Below, piece by piece: positions 9,045 to 17,376 of a DNA stretch of 64,000 bases. The position numbers and the translations under genes were made by a program. Positions within the stretch are counted from its first letter, which is position 1. Every line of letters starts with the position of its first letter. Source of the DNA: Archangium lipolyticum (GTDB lineage: Bacteria > Myxococcota > Myxococcia > Myxococcales > Myxococcaceae); contig NZ_JANKBZ010000035.1 of the NCBI RefSeq assembly GCF_024623785.1, forward strand, positions 60,960 to 124,959, read 5' to 3'. The notes below the pieces were generated by a model that was given only the letters and a program-made list of their open reading frames with translations, ran no database searches and was not told where the DNA came from.

Positions 9045-10007
9045 CTACTTGATGAGACCGATCTCCCGCAGACGCTGCTTGAGGAAGGCGTCGGCGGTGA
9101 TGGGGGGCTGGCCGGGGTTCTCGGGCGTGACGGTGCCCGGCAGCGGCTCGAGCACGCACTCCGGATAGGGGTGCACGAAGAAGGGCATGGAGTAGCGCGT
9201 GTTGTCCTCGGCGGCCGAGGGCGGATTGACGACGCGGTGGGTGGTGGAGGGGATGACGTTGTTGGTGATGCGGCTGAGCATGTCACCCGAGTCCACGACG
9301 ATCTGCCCGCGCAGCGTGTCCACGGGAATCCACTCGCCATCGCGGGTGAGGATTTCGAGACCCGAGGCGGTGCCCTCGCACAGGAGGGTGATGAGGTTGA
9401 TGTCCTCGTGCTCGGCGGCGCGGACAGCGCCGGGGATGAACTTGTCCTTGAGGGGCGGGTAGTGGATGACGCGCAGCACCGAGGTGCCGTCCTGGGCCAT
9501 GTCGCTGAAGGTGTTGCGGTCGATACCGAAGAACTCGGCGATGGCCTGGAGCATCACGGACGCGGCCTCGTCGAGCGCGCGGTAGAGCTCGATCGTGTTG
9601 GTGCGGAAGGAGGGGACCTCCTCGGGCCAGACGTTGTGGGCGGCGACGTCGGGGCGGCGCGGGTGGCCCTCGGGGAGGTCGCGGCCGACGTGCCAGAACT
9701 CCTTGAGGTCGCCCACGGTGCGGTTCTTCGCGTGCTCCTTGCCGAAGGGGGTGTAGCCGCGCTGCCCGCCGAACTCGGGGACGTGGTAGCGGTGCTTCAC
9801 GTTCTCCGGGAGGCGGAAGAAGGCCTCTACGTCCGCGTAGGTGCGGCGGATGAGCGCGTCGTCGACGCCGTGTCCTTCCACGGAGACGAAGCCGAACTCC
9901 TTGAGGGCCTCACCGAACACCCGGACGAAGCGAGCGCGCTCCTCGGGGTTGCCGGAGCGGTAGTGGGACAGGTTGACGAGCGGGATGCGACGGGAGGGAC
10001 GCGACAT
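9045..10007 (-). CDS. 2-oxoglutarate/Fe(II)-dependent oxygenase, isopenicillin N synthase-like
   Basis: 320 residues from ATG 10007; a GTG at 10016 is three codons upstream. The N-terminal DIOX_N region (residues 7-130) has the typical IPLVNLSHY start and GFVSVEGHGV. The jelly-roll core holds the iron ligands His200 and Asp202 (HEDINLITLL) and His257 (HRVVNP), plus the co-substrate-binding pair Arg271 and Ser273 (RYS). The family hydroxylates, desaturates or cyclises small molecules. No biosynthetic cluster surrounds it, so the substrate is unknown. A 239-base gap separates it from the downstream solute-binding protein gene. Confidence 0.9.
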   Translation of the reverse strand: MSRPSRRIPLVNLSHYRSGNPEERARFVRVFGEALKEFGFVSVEGHGVDDALIRRTYADVEAFFRLPENVKHRYHVPEFGGQRGYTPFGKEHAKNRTVGDLKEFWHVGRDLPEGHPRRPDVAAHNVWPEEVPSFRTNTIELYRALDEAASVMLQAIAEFFGIDRNTFSDMAQDGTSVLRVIHYPPLKDKFIPGAVRAAEHEDINLITLLCEGTASGLEILTRDGEWIPVDTLRGQIVVDSGDMLSRITNNVIPSTTHRVVNPPSAAEDNTRYSMPFFVHPYPECVLEPLPGTVTPENPGQPPITADAFLKQRLREIGLIK

Positions 10008-10070
10008 GGCGCGCACACTGTAGCCGTCACCCGGGCGTGACGTGAACCGCCTCGGGGTAAACCGGCGGCC

Positions 10071-10412
10071 CTAGAAGATGGCCGCCTCGCACGGGTTGCT
10101 GAGGGCCCTGCTGTCGCACCGGGAGATGTCCTGGAGGAAGGCTTCCTTCTGTCCGGGCTGGCAGGTGCCGAGCCTCTGGTAGCACCTGACCTGGCTCTCG
10201 AGCGTGGTCACGTCCTCGTCGGCGCACGCGTGGAGGTTCTGCTCGCACCGGTTCGGGTCCAGGGAGGGCAGGGGGGCTCGCTCCATGCAGGGCCGGGCCT
10301 TCTGATCCACGTCGGCGTAGGCCGCGGCCAGATCCGCGCAGGTGGTGCTCCGGCACCCGGCGAGCCAGACCGCGGCGGCCAGGGGGGCGAGCACCCATCC
10401 AGACTTCCGCAT
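10071..10412 (-). CDS. small cysteine-rich lipoprotein
   Basis: 113 residues. A signal peptide ends in a lipobox LAGC (Cys20), so it is lipidated and exported. The mature part has seven further cysteines with regular spacing (CADL, CMER, CEQN, CADE, CYQR, CQPG, CDSR, CEAA), which suggests several disulfides. The family is not recognised. It is transcribed away from rplU, with a 279-base divergent intergenic region between them. Confidence 0.7.
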   Translation of the reverse strand: MRKSGWVLAPLAAAVWLAGCRSTTCADLAAAYADVDQKARPCMERAPLPSLDPNRCEQNLHACADEDVTTLESQVRCYQRLGTCQPGQKEAFLQDISRCDSRALSNPCEAAIF

Positions 10413-10566
10413 GCGGCCAACTCCTTGTTAGAAGAGGGGAAAGGGGCATCCTACCGGGCGGGCAGCCGGCCGGGCGGGAGGCGGACCTGTCCTGTCCACA
10501 GTCGGGCAGGCGGGGGTTCAGGGCGTGGTGGGGTACACGGGGTGTGCGGCAACCCACCATCTTGCC

Positions 10567-10595
10567 TTGACTCCCCTGGCCTTCTCCCGTAGATC
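10567..10595 (+). promoter_or_regulatory. sigma-70-like promoter for rplU-rpmA
   Basis: TTGACT at 10567-10572 (5 of 6 matches to TTGACA) is followed after 17 bases by TAGATC at 10590-10595 (3 of 6 matches to TATAAT). It lies about 100 bases upstream of rplU in the divergent intergenic region, where a promoter is expected. The -10 match is weak. Confidence 0.45.
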
Positions 10596-10691
10596 GGGCC
10601 CCCTTTGCATCCTCGGGCAGGTCCGTCCGAGGAAATGCACTCCGGCCTTTCACGGGTTGAATCAACCCGGACAAAAACCAGGGGTTCTACG

Positions 10692-11000
10692 ATGTACGCA
10701 GTCATTCGCACGGGCGGGAAGCAGTACCGCGTGGCCGAGGGCGACGTGCTCCGGATCGAGAAGGTCTCGGGGAACGTGGGCACCGAGGTGACCTTCAACG
10801 ACGTCCTGATGCTCGGCGGTTCCGACAGCCCGAAGGTGGGGCAGCCGACCGTGTCGGGCGCCAAGGTCGTGGGCAAGATCCTGGCCCAGGACAAGCACCG
10901 CAAGGTGCTGCACTTCCGCAAGGAGAAGGAGGGCTGGACGCGCCGCCGTGGCCACCGTCAGCCCTACACCGAGGTCAAGGTGACCTCCATCTCCGGCTAG
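10692..11000 (+). CDS. rplU: 50S ribosomal protein L21
   Basis: 102 residues, the usual size. It starts [14 protein letters not shown], the conserved L21 N-terminus, and contains the [18 protein letters not shown] RNA-binding end ([19 protein letters not shown]). L21 binds 23S rRNA in the large subunit. It is followed by rpmA 60 bases later and then obg, the conserved rplU-rpmA-obg order. Confidence 0.98.
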   Translation: MYAVIRTGGKQYRVAEGDVLRIEKVSGNVGTEVTFNDVLMLGGSDSPKVGQPTVSGAKVVGKILAQDKHRKVLHFRKEKEGWTRRRGHRQPYTEVKVTSISG

Positions 11001-11060
11001 TCCGGGTCACAACTTCCCGGAGCGTCGAGTGGCGCGCCGGCAGCATCAGGGATCGGTGTC

Positions 11061-11327
11061 ATGGCTCATAAAAAGGGACAGGGTTCTTCGCGCAACGGTC
11101 GCGATTCCAATCCGCAGTACCGCGGCGTGAAGGTGTTCGCGGGCGAGACCGTCAGCGCGGGGAGCATCCTCGTGCGGCAGCTCGGCACGGTCATCCACCC
11201 GGGCTCCAACGTGAAGCTCGGTCGTGACTACACCCTCTATGCCACGGTGGATGGAGTGGTGAAGTACGAGCGCCAGGGACGGGACCGCAAGAAGGTCTCC
11301 GTCTATCCGGCCCAGGCGAGCGCCTAA
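11061..11327 (+). CDS. rpmA: 50S ribosomal protein L27
   Basis: 88 residues starting [17 protein letters not shown], the diagnostic N-terminus of L27, which reaches the peptidyl-transferase centre. It has no N-terminal extension of the kind that is cleaved in Firmicutes. It is the second gene of the rplU-rpmA unit; a hairpin terminator lies 22 bases downstream, before obg. Confidence 0.98.
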   Translation: MAHKKGQGSSRNGRDSNPQYRGVKVFAGETVSAGSILVRQLGTVIHPGSNVKLGRDYTLYATVDGVVKYERQGRDRKKVSVYPAQASA

Positions 11328-11348
11328 GTCCAGGCGTCGTCGTCTGAA

Positions 11349-11378
11349 GGGGCCCGCGAGAGCGGGTCCCTGTTTGCC
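11349..11378 (+). terminator. hairpin between rpmA and obg
   Basis: A 9-bp stem, GGGGCCCGC (11349-11357) with GCGGGTCCC (11362-11370), contains one G-T pair and a GAGA loop. It is followed by TGTTTGCC. The T-run is weak, so it may only partly terminate, separating ribosomal genes from obg at lower expression. Confidence 0.55.
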
Positions 11379-11459
11379 TCGTGAGCGGGTCGCTCCCGGT
11401 CCAAGCGCCTTCGGGCGGTGGACGTGGAGGCGGCCCGTTCCGCATTTCTGGGGTCTGGG

Positions 11460-12863
11460 ATGAAATTCGTCGATGAAGTCCGCATCCACGTGAAGGCCGG
11501 GGACGGAGGCAACGGGGCCGTTGCCTTCCGCCGGGAGAAGTACGTCGATCGCGGCGGTCCGAGCGGTGGAGACGGGGGGGATGGTGGCTCGGTCATCTTC
11601 GTGGCCGATCCCCAGCTCACCACGTTGCTGGACTACCGCTACCAGCAGCACCACCGGGCGAAGAACGGCGAGCAGGGCATGGGCAGCGACTGCAATGGCC
11701 GCTCCTCGGAAGACCTGGTCCTCAAGGTGCCGGTGGGCACGCTCATCCGCGACGCGGACACCGACGAGCTGCTGGCGGATCTGAGCGACGCCGATCAGCG
11801 CGTGGTGGTGTGCCAGGGTGGCCGGGGCGGCCTGGGCAACATGAACTTCGCCACGTCCACGCGGCAGACGCCGCGCTTCGCCCAGGACGGCACCAAGGGC
11901 GAGGAGCGCACCCTGCGGCTGGAGCTGAAGCTGCTGGCCGACGTGGGGCTCTTGGGCTACCCCAACGCGGGCAAGAGCACGCTCATCTCCATCGTGAGCC
12001 GGGCGCGGCCGAAGATCGCCGACTACCCGTTCACCACGCTCGTGCCCAACCTGGGCCTGGTCCAGTACAAGGACGGCCTGTCCTTCGTGATGGCGGACAT
12101 CCCCGGTCTCATCGAGGGCGCCAGCGAGGGTGTGGGGCTGGGGCTCCAGTTCCTGCGGCACGTGGAGCGCTGCAAGGTGCTCATCCACCTGCTGGACATG
12201 GGCGCCGAGGGCGAGGGGCGTGATCCGCTGCACGACTTCGACATCCTCAACACGGAGCTGAGCAAGTACAGCGAGGAGCTGTCGCGCAAGCCGCAGGTGG
12301 TGGCGGCCAACAAGCTGGATCTGCCGAACGCGCAGGAGCGGCTCGGGACGGTGACTGAGGAGATGCGCAAGCGGGGCATCGCCGTGTTCCCCGTCTCGTG
12401 CGCCACGGGCCAGGGCATGCAGCCGCTGCTCGATGCGGTGGCCGAGGTGCTCTTCACCGGCAAGACGGACAAGCTCCACGTGGAGCCGCCGCCGAAGCCC
12501 CGGGCGGAGAAGAAGGCTCCCGCCGCGCGGCCCGCCGAGCCCGCCGTGAAGAAGGCCGCGGCGAAGAAGGCTCCGGCCGAGGCCCCCGCGAAGAAGGCCG
12601 TGGCCACGAAGAAGGCGGCGCCCGTGAAGAAGGCACCGGCGAAGAAGGCCGTGGCAGCGAAGAAGGCGGCGCCCGTGAAGAAGGCCGCGCTGGCGAAGAA
12701 GGCACCGGCGAAGAAGGCCGTGGCCGCGAAGAAGACCGTGGCGAAGAAGGCTCCCGTGAAGAAGGCGGCGGCCCGGAAGGTGGCCACGAAGGCGGCGAAG
12801 AAGGCACCGGCGCGCAAGGCGGCGGCGAAGAAGGCCGCGCCGAAGCGGGCCCGGAGGTCCTGA
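11460..12863 (+). CDS. obg: Obg-family GTPase with a lysine/alanine-rich C-terminal tail
   Basis: 467 residues from ATG 11460. The Obg fold comes first (MKFVDEVRIHVKAGDGGNG, glycine-rich, about 1-158). The GTPase domain follows, with P-loop GYPNAGKST near 165, switch motif DIPGLIEG and specificity motif NKLD. Obg GTPases act in 50S assembly and stress control. Residues 343-467 are not the usual OCT domain: they are a 125-residue tail of AKKA/PVKKA/PAKKA units resembling histone H1 and other Lys-Ala tails. Such a basic tail could bind rRNA or DNA; that is inference. The frame extends back to 11418 but the conserved start is 11460. Confidence 0.96.
   Translation: MKFVDEVRIHVKAGDGGNGAVAFRREKYVDRGGPSGGDGGDGGSVIFVADPQLTTLLDYRYQQHHRAKNGEQGMGSDCNGRSSEDLVLKVPVGTLIRDADTDELLADLSDADQRVVVCQGGRGGLGNMNFATSTRQTPRFAQDGTKGEERTLRLELKLLADVGLLGYPNAGKSTLISIVSRARPKIADYPFTTLVPNLGLVQYKDGLSFVMADIPGLIEGASEGVGLGLQFLRHVERCKVLIHLLDMGAEGEGRDPLHDFDILNTELSKYSEELSRKPQVVAANKLDLPNAQERLGTVTEEMRKRGIAVFPVSCATGQGMQPLLDAVAEVLFTGKTDKLHVEPPPKPRAEKKAPAARPAEPAVKKAAAKKAPAEAPAKKAVATKKAAPVKKAPAKKAVAAKKAAPVKKAALAKKAPAKKAVAAKKTVAKKAPVKKAAARKVATKAAKKAPARKAAAKKAAPKRARRS
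12486..12860 (+). repeat. degenerate AAG-AAG-GC repeat encoding the Lys/Ala tail of Obg
   Basis: About 375 bases of short imperfect repeats built on 'gcgaagaaggc' encode AKKA, PVKKA and PAKKA units. The reading frame stays intact throughout. Repeats of this kind expand and contract easily, so tail length is likely to vary between strains. Confidence 0.8.
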
Positions 12864-12867
12864 CGCG

Positions 12868-13557
12868 ATGGCGGGCGGCGGTCCTCATTACGAGAAGCTC
12901 GAGAAGGCCCCGGTGGAAGCGGAGGCCCTCCTGCTCGACGTGCGCAAGGAGAAGATCGACAAGGTCATCTCCCAGCGCACGCGCACCTTCACGGTGGTGC
13001 TGGATCGGCTGGAGGACAGCTTCAACATGGCGGCGGTGCTGCGCACCTGCGAGGCCAATGGCCTCCAGGAGGTGCACGTCATCGTGAACCCCGAGGCGCC
13101 CTTCATGCCGAACTCGCGGGTGGCGCAGGGCTGCGACAAGTGGCTCGACGTGAAGCTCTACAAGGACTTCGCCTCGTGCCGCGAGCACCTCAAGTCGCGC
13201 GGCTTCGCGCTGTACGCCTCGGCCATCCGCGAGGACGCCACCAGCCTCTACTCGCTGCGCTTCGACTCGAAGATCGCCCTCGTCTTCGGCAACGAGCGCG
13301 AGGGCGTGAGCCAGGAGGTGCTGGAGCAGTCGGACGGCACCTTCTGGATTCCGATGCGCGGGTTCAGCCAGAGCCTGAACATCTCCGCCGCCGCGTCGGC
13401 CTCCATTACCCGGGCGATCTCCTGGCGCGAGGAGCACCTCGGGCGCGTGGGAGACCTCACCGAGGCGGAAGCCCAGGAACTGCGTGACCGCTTCTATGTG
13501 CTCGCCGTGAAACAGCGGCGGCGCATCTTCAAGAAGCAGCCCCCGCCCAGGCCTTGA
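12868..13557 (+). CDS. trmH: SpoU/TrmH-family RNA 2'-O-methyltransferase (tRNA Gm18 type)
   Basis: 229 residues, with ATG 4 bases after the obg stop. It shows the three SPOUT motifs: DSFNMAAVLRTCEANG (motif 1 with the catalytic Arg), FGNEREGVS (motif 2) and GFSQSLNISAAAS (motif 3), which form the knotted SAM site. The TrmH-like N-terminal segment (RTRTFTVVLDRLEDSFN) favours tRNA guanosine-18 as substrate over 23S rRNA. Its position with obg and ribosomal genes fits RNA modification. Confidence 0.9.
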   Translation: MAGGGPHYEKLEKAPVEAEALLLDVRKEKIDKVISQRTRTFTVVLDRLEDSFNMAAVLRTCEANGLQEVHVIVNPEAPFMPNSRVAQGCDKWLDVKLYKDFASCREHLKSRGFALYASAIREDATSLYSLRFDSKIALVFGNEREGVSQEVLEQSDGTFWIPMRGFSQSLNISAAASASITRAISWREEHLGRVGDLTEAEAQELRDRFYVLAVKQRRRIFKKQPPPRP

Positions 13558-13634
13558 ATGCAGGGGCCGGGGGGCCCGTCTGTAGGTACAGTTGGAACCG
13601 CGGGCCGAGTGCCCGCCTGGAGAGAGCTCAAGCC

Positions 13635-14435
13635 ATGTACCTCGAGAAGCTGCTCGTGACCCTGCTGGCCGCGCCCGTGATGGCCACGGCGCCCGCCACT
13701 GTCTCCCACCAGGTGGTTGCCCAGGCGCCCGCCGCGCAGGCGCCCGCTCCCCAGGCCGCCCCCAAGGCGGAGGCGCCCAAGGCCGCCGAGGCCCCGAAGC
13801 CGGCCGAGGCCCCGAAGGCCGCCGAGAAGAAGATGACGCCGGAGGTGAAGGACCTGGTGGACCGGATGCAGTCCTTCTACGAGAAGACGCAGGACTTCTC
13901 GTCCGACTTCAAGCAGGACTACAAGTACAAGGCGCTGCGGCGCACGCAGACCTCGACGGGCAAGGTCATCTACAAGAAGCCGGGGTTGATGCGCTGGGAG
14001 TACGAGAAGCCCTCCAAGCGCACCTTCGTGCTGGCCGGCGAGAAGGTGTACGCGTTCGATCCGGAGGCGCAGACGCTGAGCGTGGGCCGCATCGACACGA
14101 CCCAGCTGTCGGCGTCGGTGACGTTCCTCTTCGGCCAGGGGAATCTGGCGAACGAGTTCTCCATCACCAAGGGCGAGTGCAAGGACTGCAAGGGCACGCT
14201 GCTGGTGCTGGACCCGCTGAAGGCCGAGCCGCGCTTCCGCCAGGTGCGCCTGGAGGTGGACCCGAAGACGGCGCAGGTGCTGAAGAGCACGGTGGTGGAT
14301 CCGGACGGCAGCGAGAACGCGATCGCCTTCCTGAACCTGAAGACGAACGTGGGTGTCGCGGCGGACGCCTTCAAGCTCAACCCGCCCGAGGGCACGCGCA
14401 TCGACGACTTCACCAAGACGCAGCAGCGGAAGTAG
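13635..14435 (+). CDS. LolA-like outer-membrane lipoprotein carrier protein
   Basis: 266 residues from ATG 13635, with GGAGAGAG upstream. A signal peptide is followed by a low-complexity Ala/Pro/Glu/Lys linker (about residues 24-63). From 65 the LolA fold begins (MQSFYEKTQDFSSDFKQ, VIYKKPGLMRWEYEKP, VYAFDPEAQTL, RFRQVRLEVDP), the periplasmic half-barrel that carries lipoproteins or other acyl chains. The long linker is unusual for LolA and suggests the domain is tethered. The next gene, a lipoprotein, starts 3 bases after the stop, so they are cotranscribed. Confidence 0.85.
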   Translation: MYLEKLLVTLLAAPVMATAPATVSHQVVAQAPAAQAPAPQAAPKAEAPKAAEAPKPAEAPKAAEKKMTPEVKDLVDRMQSFYEKTQDFSSDFKQDYKYKALRRTQTSTGKVIYKKPGLMRWEYEKPSKRTFVLAGEKVYAFDPEAQTLSVGRIDTTQLSASVTFLFGQGNLANEFSITKGECKDCKGTLLVLDPLKAEPRFRQVRLEVDPKTAQVLKSTVVDPDGSENAIAFLNLKTNVGVAADAFKLNPPEGTRIDDFTKTQQRK

Positions 14436-14438
14436 CCA

Positions 14439-15890
14439 GTGCGGAGCGCGCGTCTCGGGGCCCTGTTGCTGGTGCTCGCCGGGTGTCACCGGGGAGCCGC
14501 CGGTCCCGCCGCGCCCGAGCGGCCGGGCAGCCTCGTGGACCAGACGCTGCCGCTGCTGCCCTCGCCCCACCTGCGGCTCGTGGTGGAGGGCCACTTGAAT
14601 GGACGTCCGGTGCCGGTGGTGCTGGACGTATCCCGGGGGCTCTCGGCGGTGTCCGAGGGCTGCTGGGATGAGAAGAGGCCCCCGCCGCCCATCGTGGGCA
14701 ACGCGCGCGTGCCGGACGTCTACGCCGGCCCTGGCGGCCTGCGGGACTGGCCGTTGGTGCGCGTGCCGGGCCTGCGCGTGGGGAGCGTTCCGCTGGGACC
14801 TCGGGGCATGGGCCTCACCGGCGAGCGCACCTGCTCGGTGACGCTGGGGGCGGACGTGTTGGCCGCGTATGCCTTCACGGTGGATCCGCTGCGGCGGGAG
14901 GTGTCCTTCGAGAAGTCGCGCCCGCGCGCGGAGTACCTGGCGCAGGCGGCGGCTCCCGGGACGGACCCGGCCGAGGAGGTGTACCGGCTCGAGCTCACGA
15001 GAGACCCGGTGGGTGACTGGCCGCTGATCGCCGCGCGGGTGTCGCAGGCGGAGGCGGCCCTCACCGGACCCTTCGTGCTGGGCACGCGCGAGCCCTTCTC
15101 GAGGCTCGCGTTGGGGGCCGCGGAAGCGCAGGGAATCCAACCGCTGGAGACGACGGCCAATCTGCCCCCGAGGGCCTACGTGGTGGACACGGTGGAGCTG
15201 TCCTCGGACGTGGGGGTGAAGCCGCTGGTGATGGAGGCCGGGGTGGGGTGGAGGAACCCGACCACGCTGGGCCGTATCGGGCCGGACGTCTGGGGCCACT
15301 TCCGCACGACGGTGGACGTGCAGGGAGACACGCTGGTGTTGCGCCGGCCGCGCGTGCAGGCCGTCGAGGGCCGCCAGCGCTGCGCGAGACCGGGTGCCCA
15401 GAACGCGGAGGAGCTCCGGGAGGAGTCCTGCTTCGGGCTGCACGTGAGGCGAGGGGCGGAGGGGCGGACGGCCGTCACGGGCGCGGTGTTCAGGGATCTG
15501 CCCGAGGGGGGGAGGGTGCACCTGGAGCCGCTGGGTGAGGACGGCAAGCCGCTGCCGCTGGACTGCAAGGTGGGGTTCTCGTTCGCGCCGACGAGCCGGG
15601 GCGAGACGACGCAGCACCTGGTGCCGTGGCCGAGGCTGGCGCAGTCGATGCCCGAGTGCAGTGACGCCCTGAAATCGGTGCGCGGGTACACGCTGGCGCT
15701 GTTCGAGGAAGGGCAACTGCAGGAGTGCCCCAACGCGTGCATCTTCGTGCACCAGGCGAGCACGGGGCGCACGGTCTGTGAGTGCCAGCCGACGCCGCTG
15801 GGTGACGCGATGGCTGTGCCCCGTCGAAGCAATACGCCGAAGCCACCGACGAAGAAGGAGCGCGAGCAGGAACCCGAGGACCCGAAGTAG
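14439..15890 (+). CDS. lipoprotein, possibly with a degenerate aspartyl-protease-like domain
   Basis: 483 residues with a GTG start 3 bases after the LolA-like gene. The lipobox is VLAGC (Cys16). Residues about 45-165 resemble a retropepsin-like half (LNGRPVPVVLDVS, then LGADVLAAYAFTVDPLRREV), but the catalytic DTG is replaced by DVS, so activity is doubtful. A second similar segment follows (FVLGTREPFSRLALG ... IGPDVWGHFRTTVDVQG). The C-terminal third is Cys-containing and ends in basic/acidic residues. The function is unknown; the likely partner is the LolA-like protein. Confidence 0.75.
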   Translation: MRSARLGALLLVLAGCHRGAAGPAAPERPGSLVDQTLPLLPSPHLRLVVEGHLNGRPVPVVLDVSRGLSAVSEGCWDEKRPPPPIVGNARVPDVYAGPGGLRDWPLVRVPGLRVGSVPLGPRGMGLTGERTCSVTLGADVLAAYAFTVDPLRREVSFEKSRPRAEYLAQAAAPGTDPAEEVYRLELTRDPVGDWPLIAARVSQAEAALTGPFVLGTREPFSRLALGAAEAQGIQPLETTANLPPRAYVVDTVELSSDVGVKPLVMEAGVGWRNPTTLGRIGPDVWGHFRTTVDVQGDTLVLRRPRVQAVEGRQRCARPGAQNAEELREESCFGLHVRRGAEGRTAVTGAVFRDLPEGGRVHLEPLGEDGKPLPLDCKVGFSFAPTSRGETTQHLVPWPRLAQSMPECSDALKSVRGYTLALFEEGQLQECPNACIFVHQASTGRTVCECQPTPLGDAMAVPRRSNTPKPPTKKEREQEPEDPK

Positions 15891-15898
15891 ACCCATAT

Positions 15899-15935
15899 CC
15901 CCTCTCCCTTCGGGAGAGGGACGGGGTGAGGGTAT
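15899..15935. terminator. palindromic hairpin between convergent genes (bidirectional terminator)
   Basis: A perfect 9-bp stem, CCCTCTCCC (15900-15908) with GGGAGAGGG (15912-15920), has a TTC loop and is followed by ACGGGGTGAGGG. It lies exactly between two convergent coding ends. The same CCCTCTCCC...GGGAGAGGG pattern recurs as an intergenic palindrome in many bacterial genomes, so it may also be a dispersed repeat. Confidence 0.6.
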
Positions 15936-15961
15936 CAATCGTCCCGGGTTCCCATCCGCGA

Positions 15962-17371
15962 CTACCGGGCCGACGGCACCACGGCCATCGGGAATGAGTC
16001 ACGCGGCTTGAGCACGCGGTCCTTCGGGTTGGGCCGCTCGACCACCTTGCCCACCAGGTCGTAGTCGTGCGCCTCCGTCACCTCCAGGGTGACGAACTCG
16101 CCCGGGTAGGCCAGACCGTCGTTGATGTAGACCAGACCGTCGATCTCCGGCGCCTGGCCCTCGTGGCGGCCCACCAGCAGGTGCTCGGACTCCTCGCTCG
16201 GGCCCTCCACCAGCACTTCGATCCGCTTGCCCACCAGCTTCTTGTTCTGCTCGCGGTTGATGCGCTTCTGGATGGCCATCACCTCGCGCCAGCGGCGCTC
16301 GATGGTCTGCTTGGGCACCTTGTTCGCGTAGTCGTACGCCGCCGTGCCCTCCTCGTCCGAGTACTGGAACACCCCGAGCCGCTCGAAGCGCTGCTCCTTC
16401 ACGAACTCCTTGAGCATCTCGAAGTCCTCCTCGGTCTCGCCGGGCATGCCGACGATCATCGAGGTGCGCATCACCAGCCCCGGCACCCGGGCGCGCAGCT
16501 TCGCCAGCAGCTCCTTGAGGAACTTCGAGTCCCGGCCCCGCTTCATCGACAGCAGCAGCTTGTCGCTCGCGTGCTGCAGCGGCATGTCCAGGTATTTGGC
16601 GATCTTCTTCTCCGTCGCCATCAGCTCGATGAGCTCGTCCGTGAACACGCGCGGGTAGGCGTAGTGCAGGCGGATCCACCGCACGTCCACCTTCACCAGC
16701 TCGCGCAGCAGGTCATGCAGCTTAGGCTTGCCCGGCAGGTCGTGCCCGTACGCCGTCAGGTCCTGCGCCACCAGGTTCAGCTCCTGCACGCCCTGCTCGG
16801 CCAGGCGCTTCGCCTCCGCGACGATGTCCTCGATGGTGCGCGAGCGCTGCCCACCGCGCAGCGTGGGGATGATGCAGAAGGCGCACGCGTTGTCGCAGCC
16901 CTCGGAGATCTTCAGGTATGCCGTGTACGACGGCATCGAGTTCTCGCGCGGCGTCTTCGCGTCGTGGATGTAGTCCGGATCCGGAATCACCTGGCGCGGA
17001 GAGGCCTCGGCGGCGAGCAGGTCGCCGATCTGCGCGTAGGCGCCCGTGCCGAGGAAGTGATCCACCTCGGGCATCTCCTTGGACAGCTCGGCGCCGTAGC
17101 GCTGCGACAGACAGCCGGTGACGACGAGCGTGCTGCACGCCCCCGACTTCTTGAACTCGGCCATCTCCAGGATGGAGTCCACGGACTCCTGCTTGGCGGG
17201 CCCGATGAACGCACAGGTGTTGACGACGATGACCTGGGCCTCGGAGGGATCCTGCACCAGGGCGTAGCCCCGCTGCTTGAGGGTGCCCAGCATCACCTCG
17301 GAGTCCACCCGGTTCTTCGGGCAGCCGAGGGTCATCATGTAGAGGTTCTTCGTATCGGGGGGATTCTGCAC
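15962..17371 (-). CDS. rimO: ribosomal protein S12 methylthiotransferase
   Basis: 469 residues from the GTG at 17371; the frame is open to 17422, but that start would overlap the upstream gene. The UPF0004 domain carries the first cluster cysteines ([32 protein letters not shown]). The radical-SAM core has [11 protein letters not shown], and the C-terminus is a TRAM domain. RimO adds a methylthio group to Asp89 (E. coli D88) of S12. [10 protein letters not shown] distinguishes it from MiaB. It is the last gene of a minus-strand run with the CBM9-like gene, yajQ and RNase J. Confidence 0.95.
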   Translation of the reverse strand: MQNPPDTKNLYMMTLGCPKNRVDSEVMLGTLKQRGYALVQDPSEAQVIVVNTCAFIGPAKQESVDSILEMAEFKKSGACSTLVVTGCLSQRYGAELSKEMPEVDHFLGTGAYAQIGDLLAAEASPRQVIPDPDYIHDAKTPRENSMPSYTAYLKISEGCDNACAFCIIPTLRGGQRSRTIEDIVAEAKRLAEQGVQELNLVAQDLTAYGHDLPGKPKLHDLLRELVKVDVRWIRLHYAYPRVFTDELIELMATEKKIAKYLDMPLQHASDKLLLSMKRGRDSKFLKELLAKLRARVPGLVMRTSMIVGMPGETEEDFEMLKEFVKEQRFERLGVFQYSDEEGTAAYDYANKVPKQTIERRWREVMAIQKRINREQNKKLVGKRIEVLVEGPSEESEHLLVGRHEGQAPEIDGLVYINDGLAYPGEFVTLEVTEAHDYDLVGKVVERPNPKDRVLKPRDSFPMAVVPSAR

Positions 17372-17376
17372 AGCGC

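Noticed and set aside
13494..15938. Long minus-strand open frame of about 814 codons
   Set aside because: It lies opposite the LolA-like and lipoprotein genes and its translation is low-complexity Arg/His/Leu-rich. This is the usual antisense shadow in GC-rich DNA.
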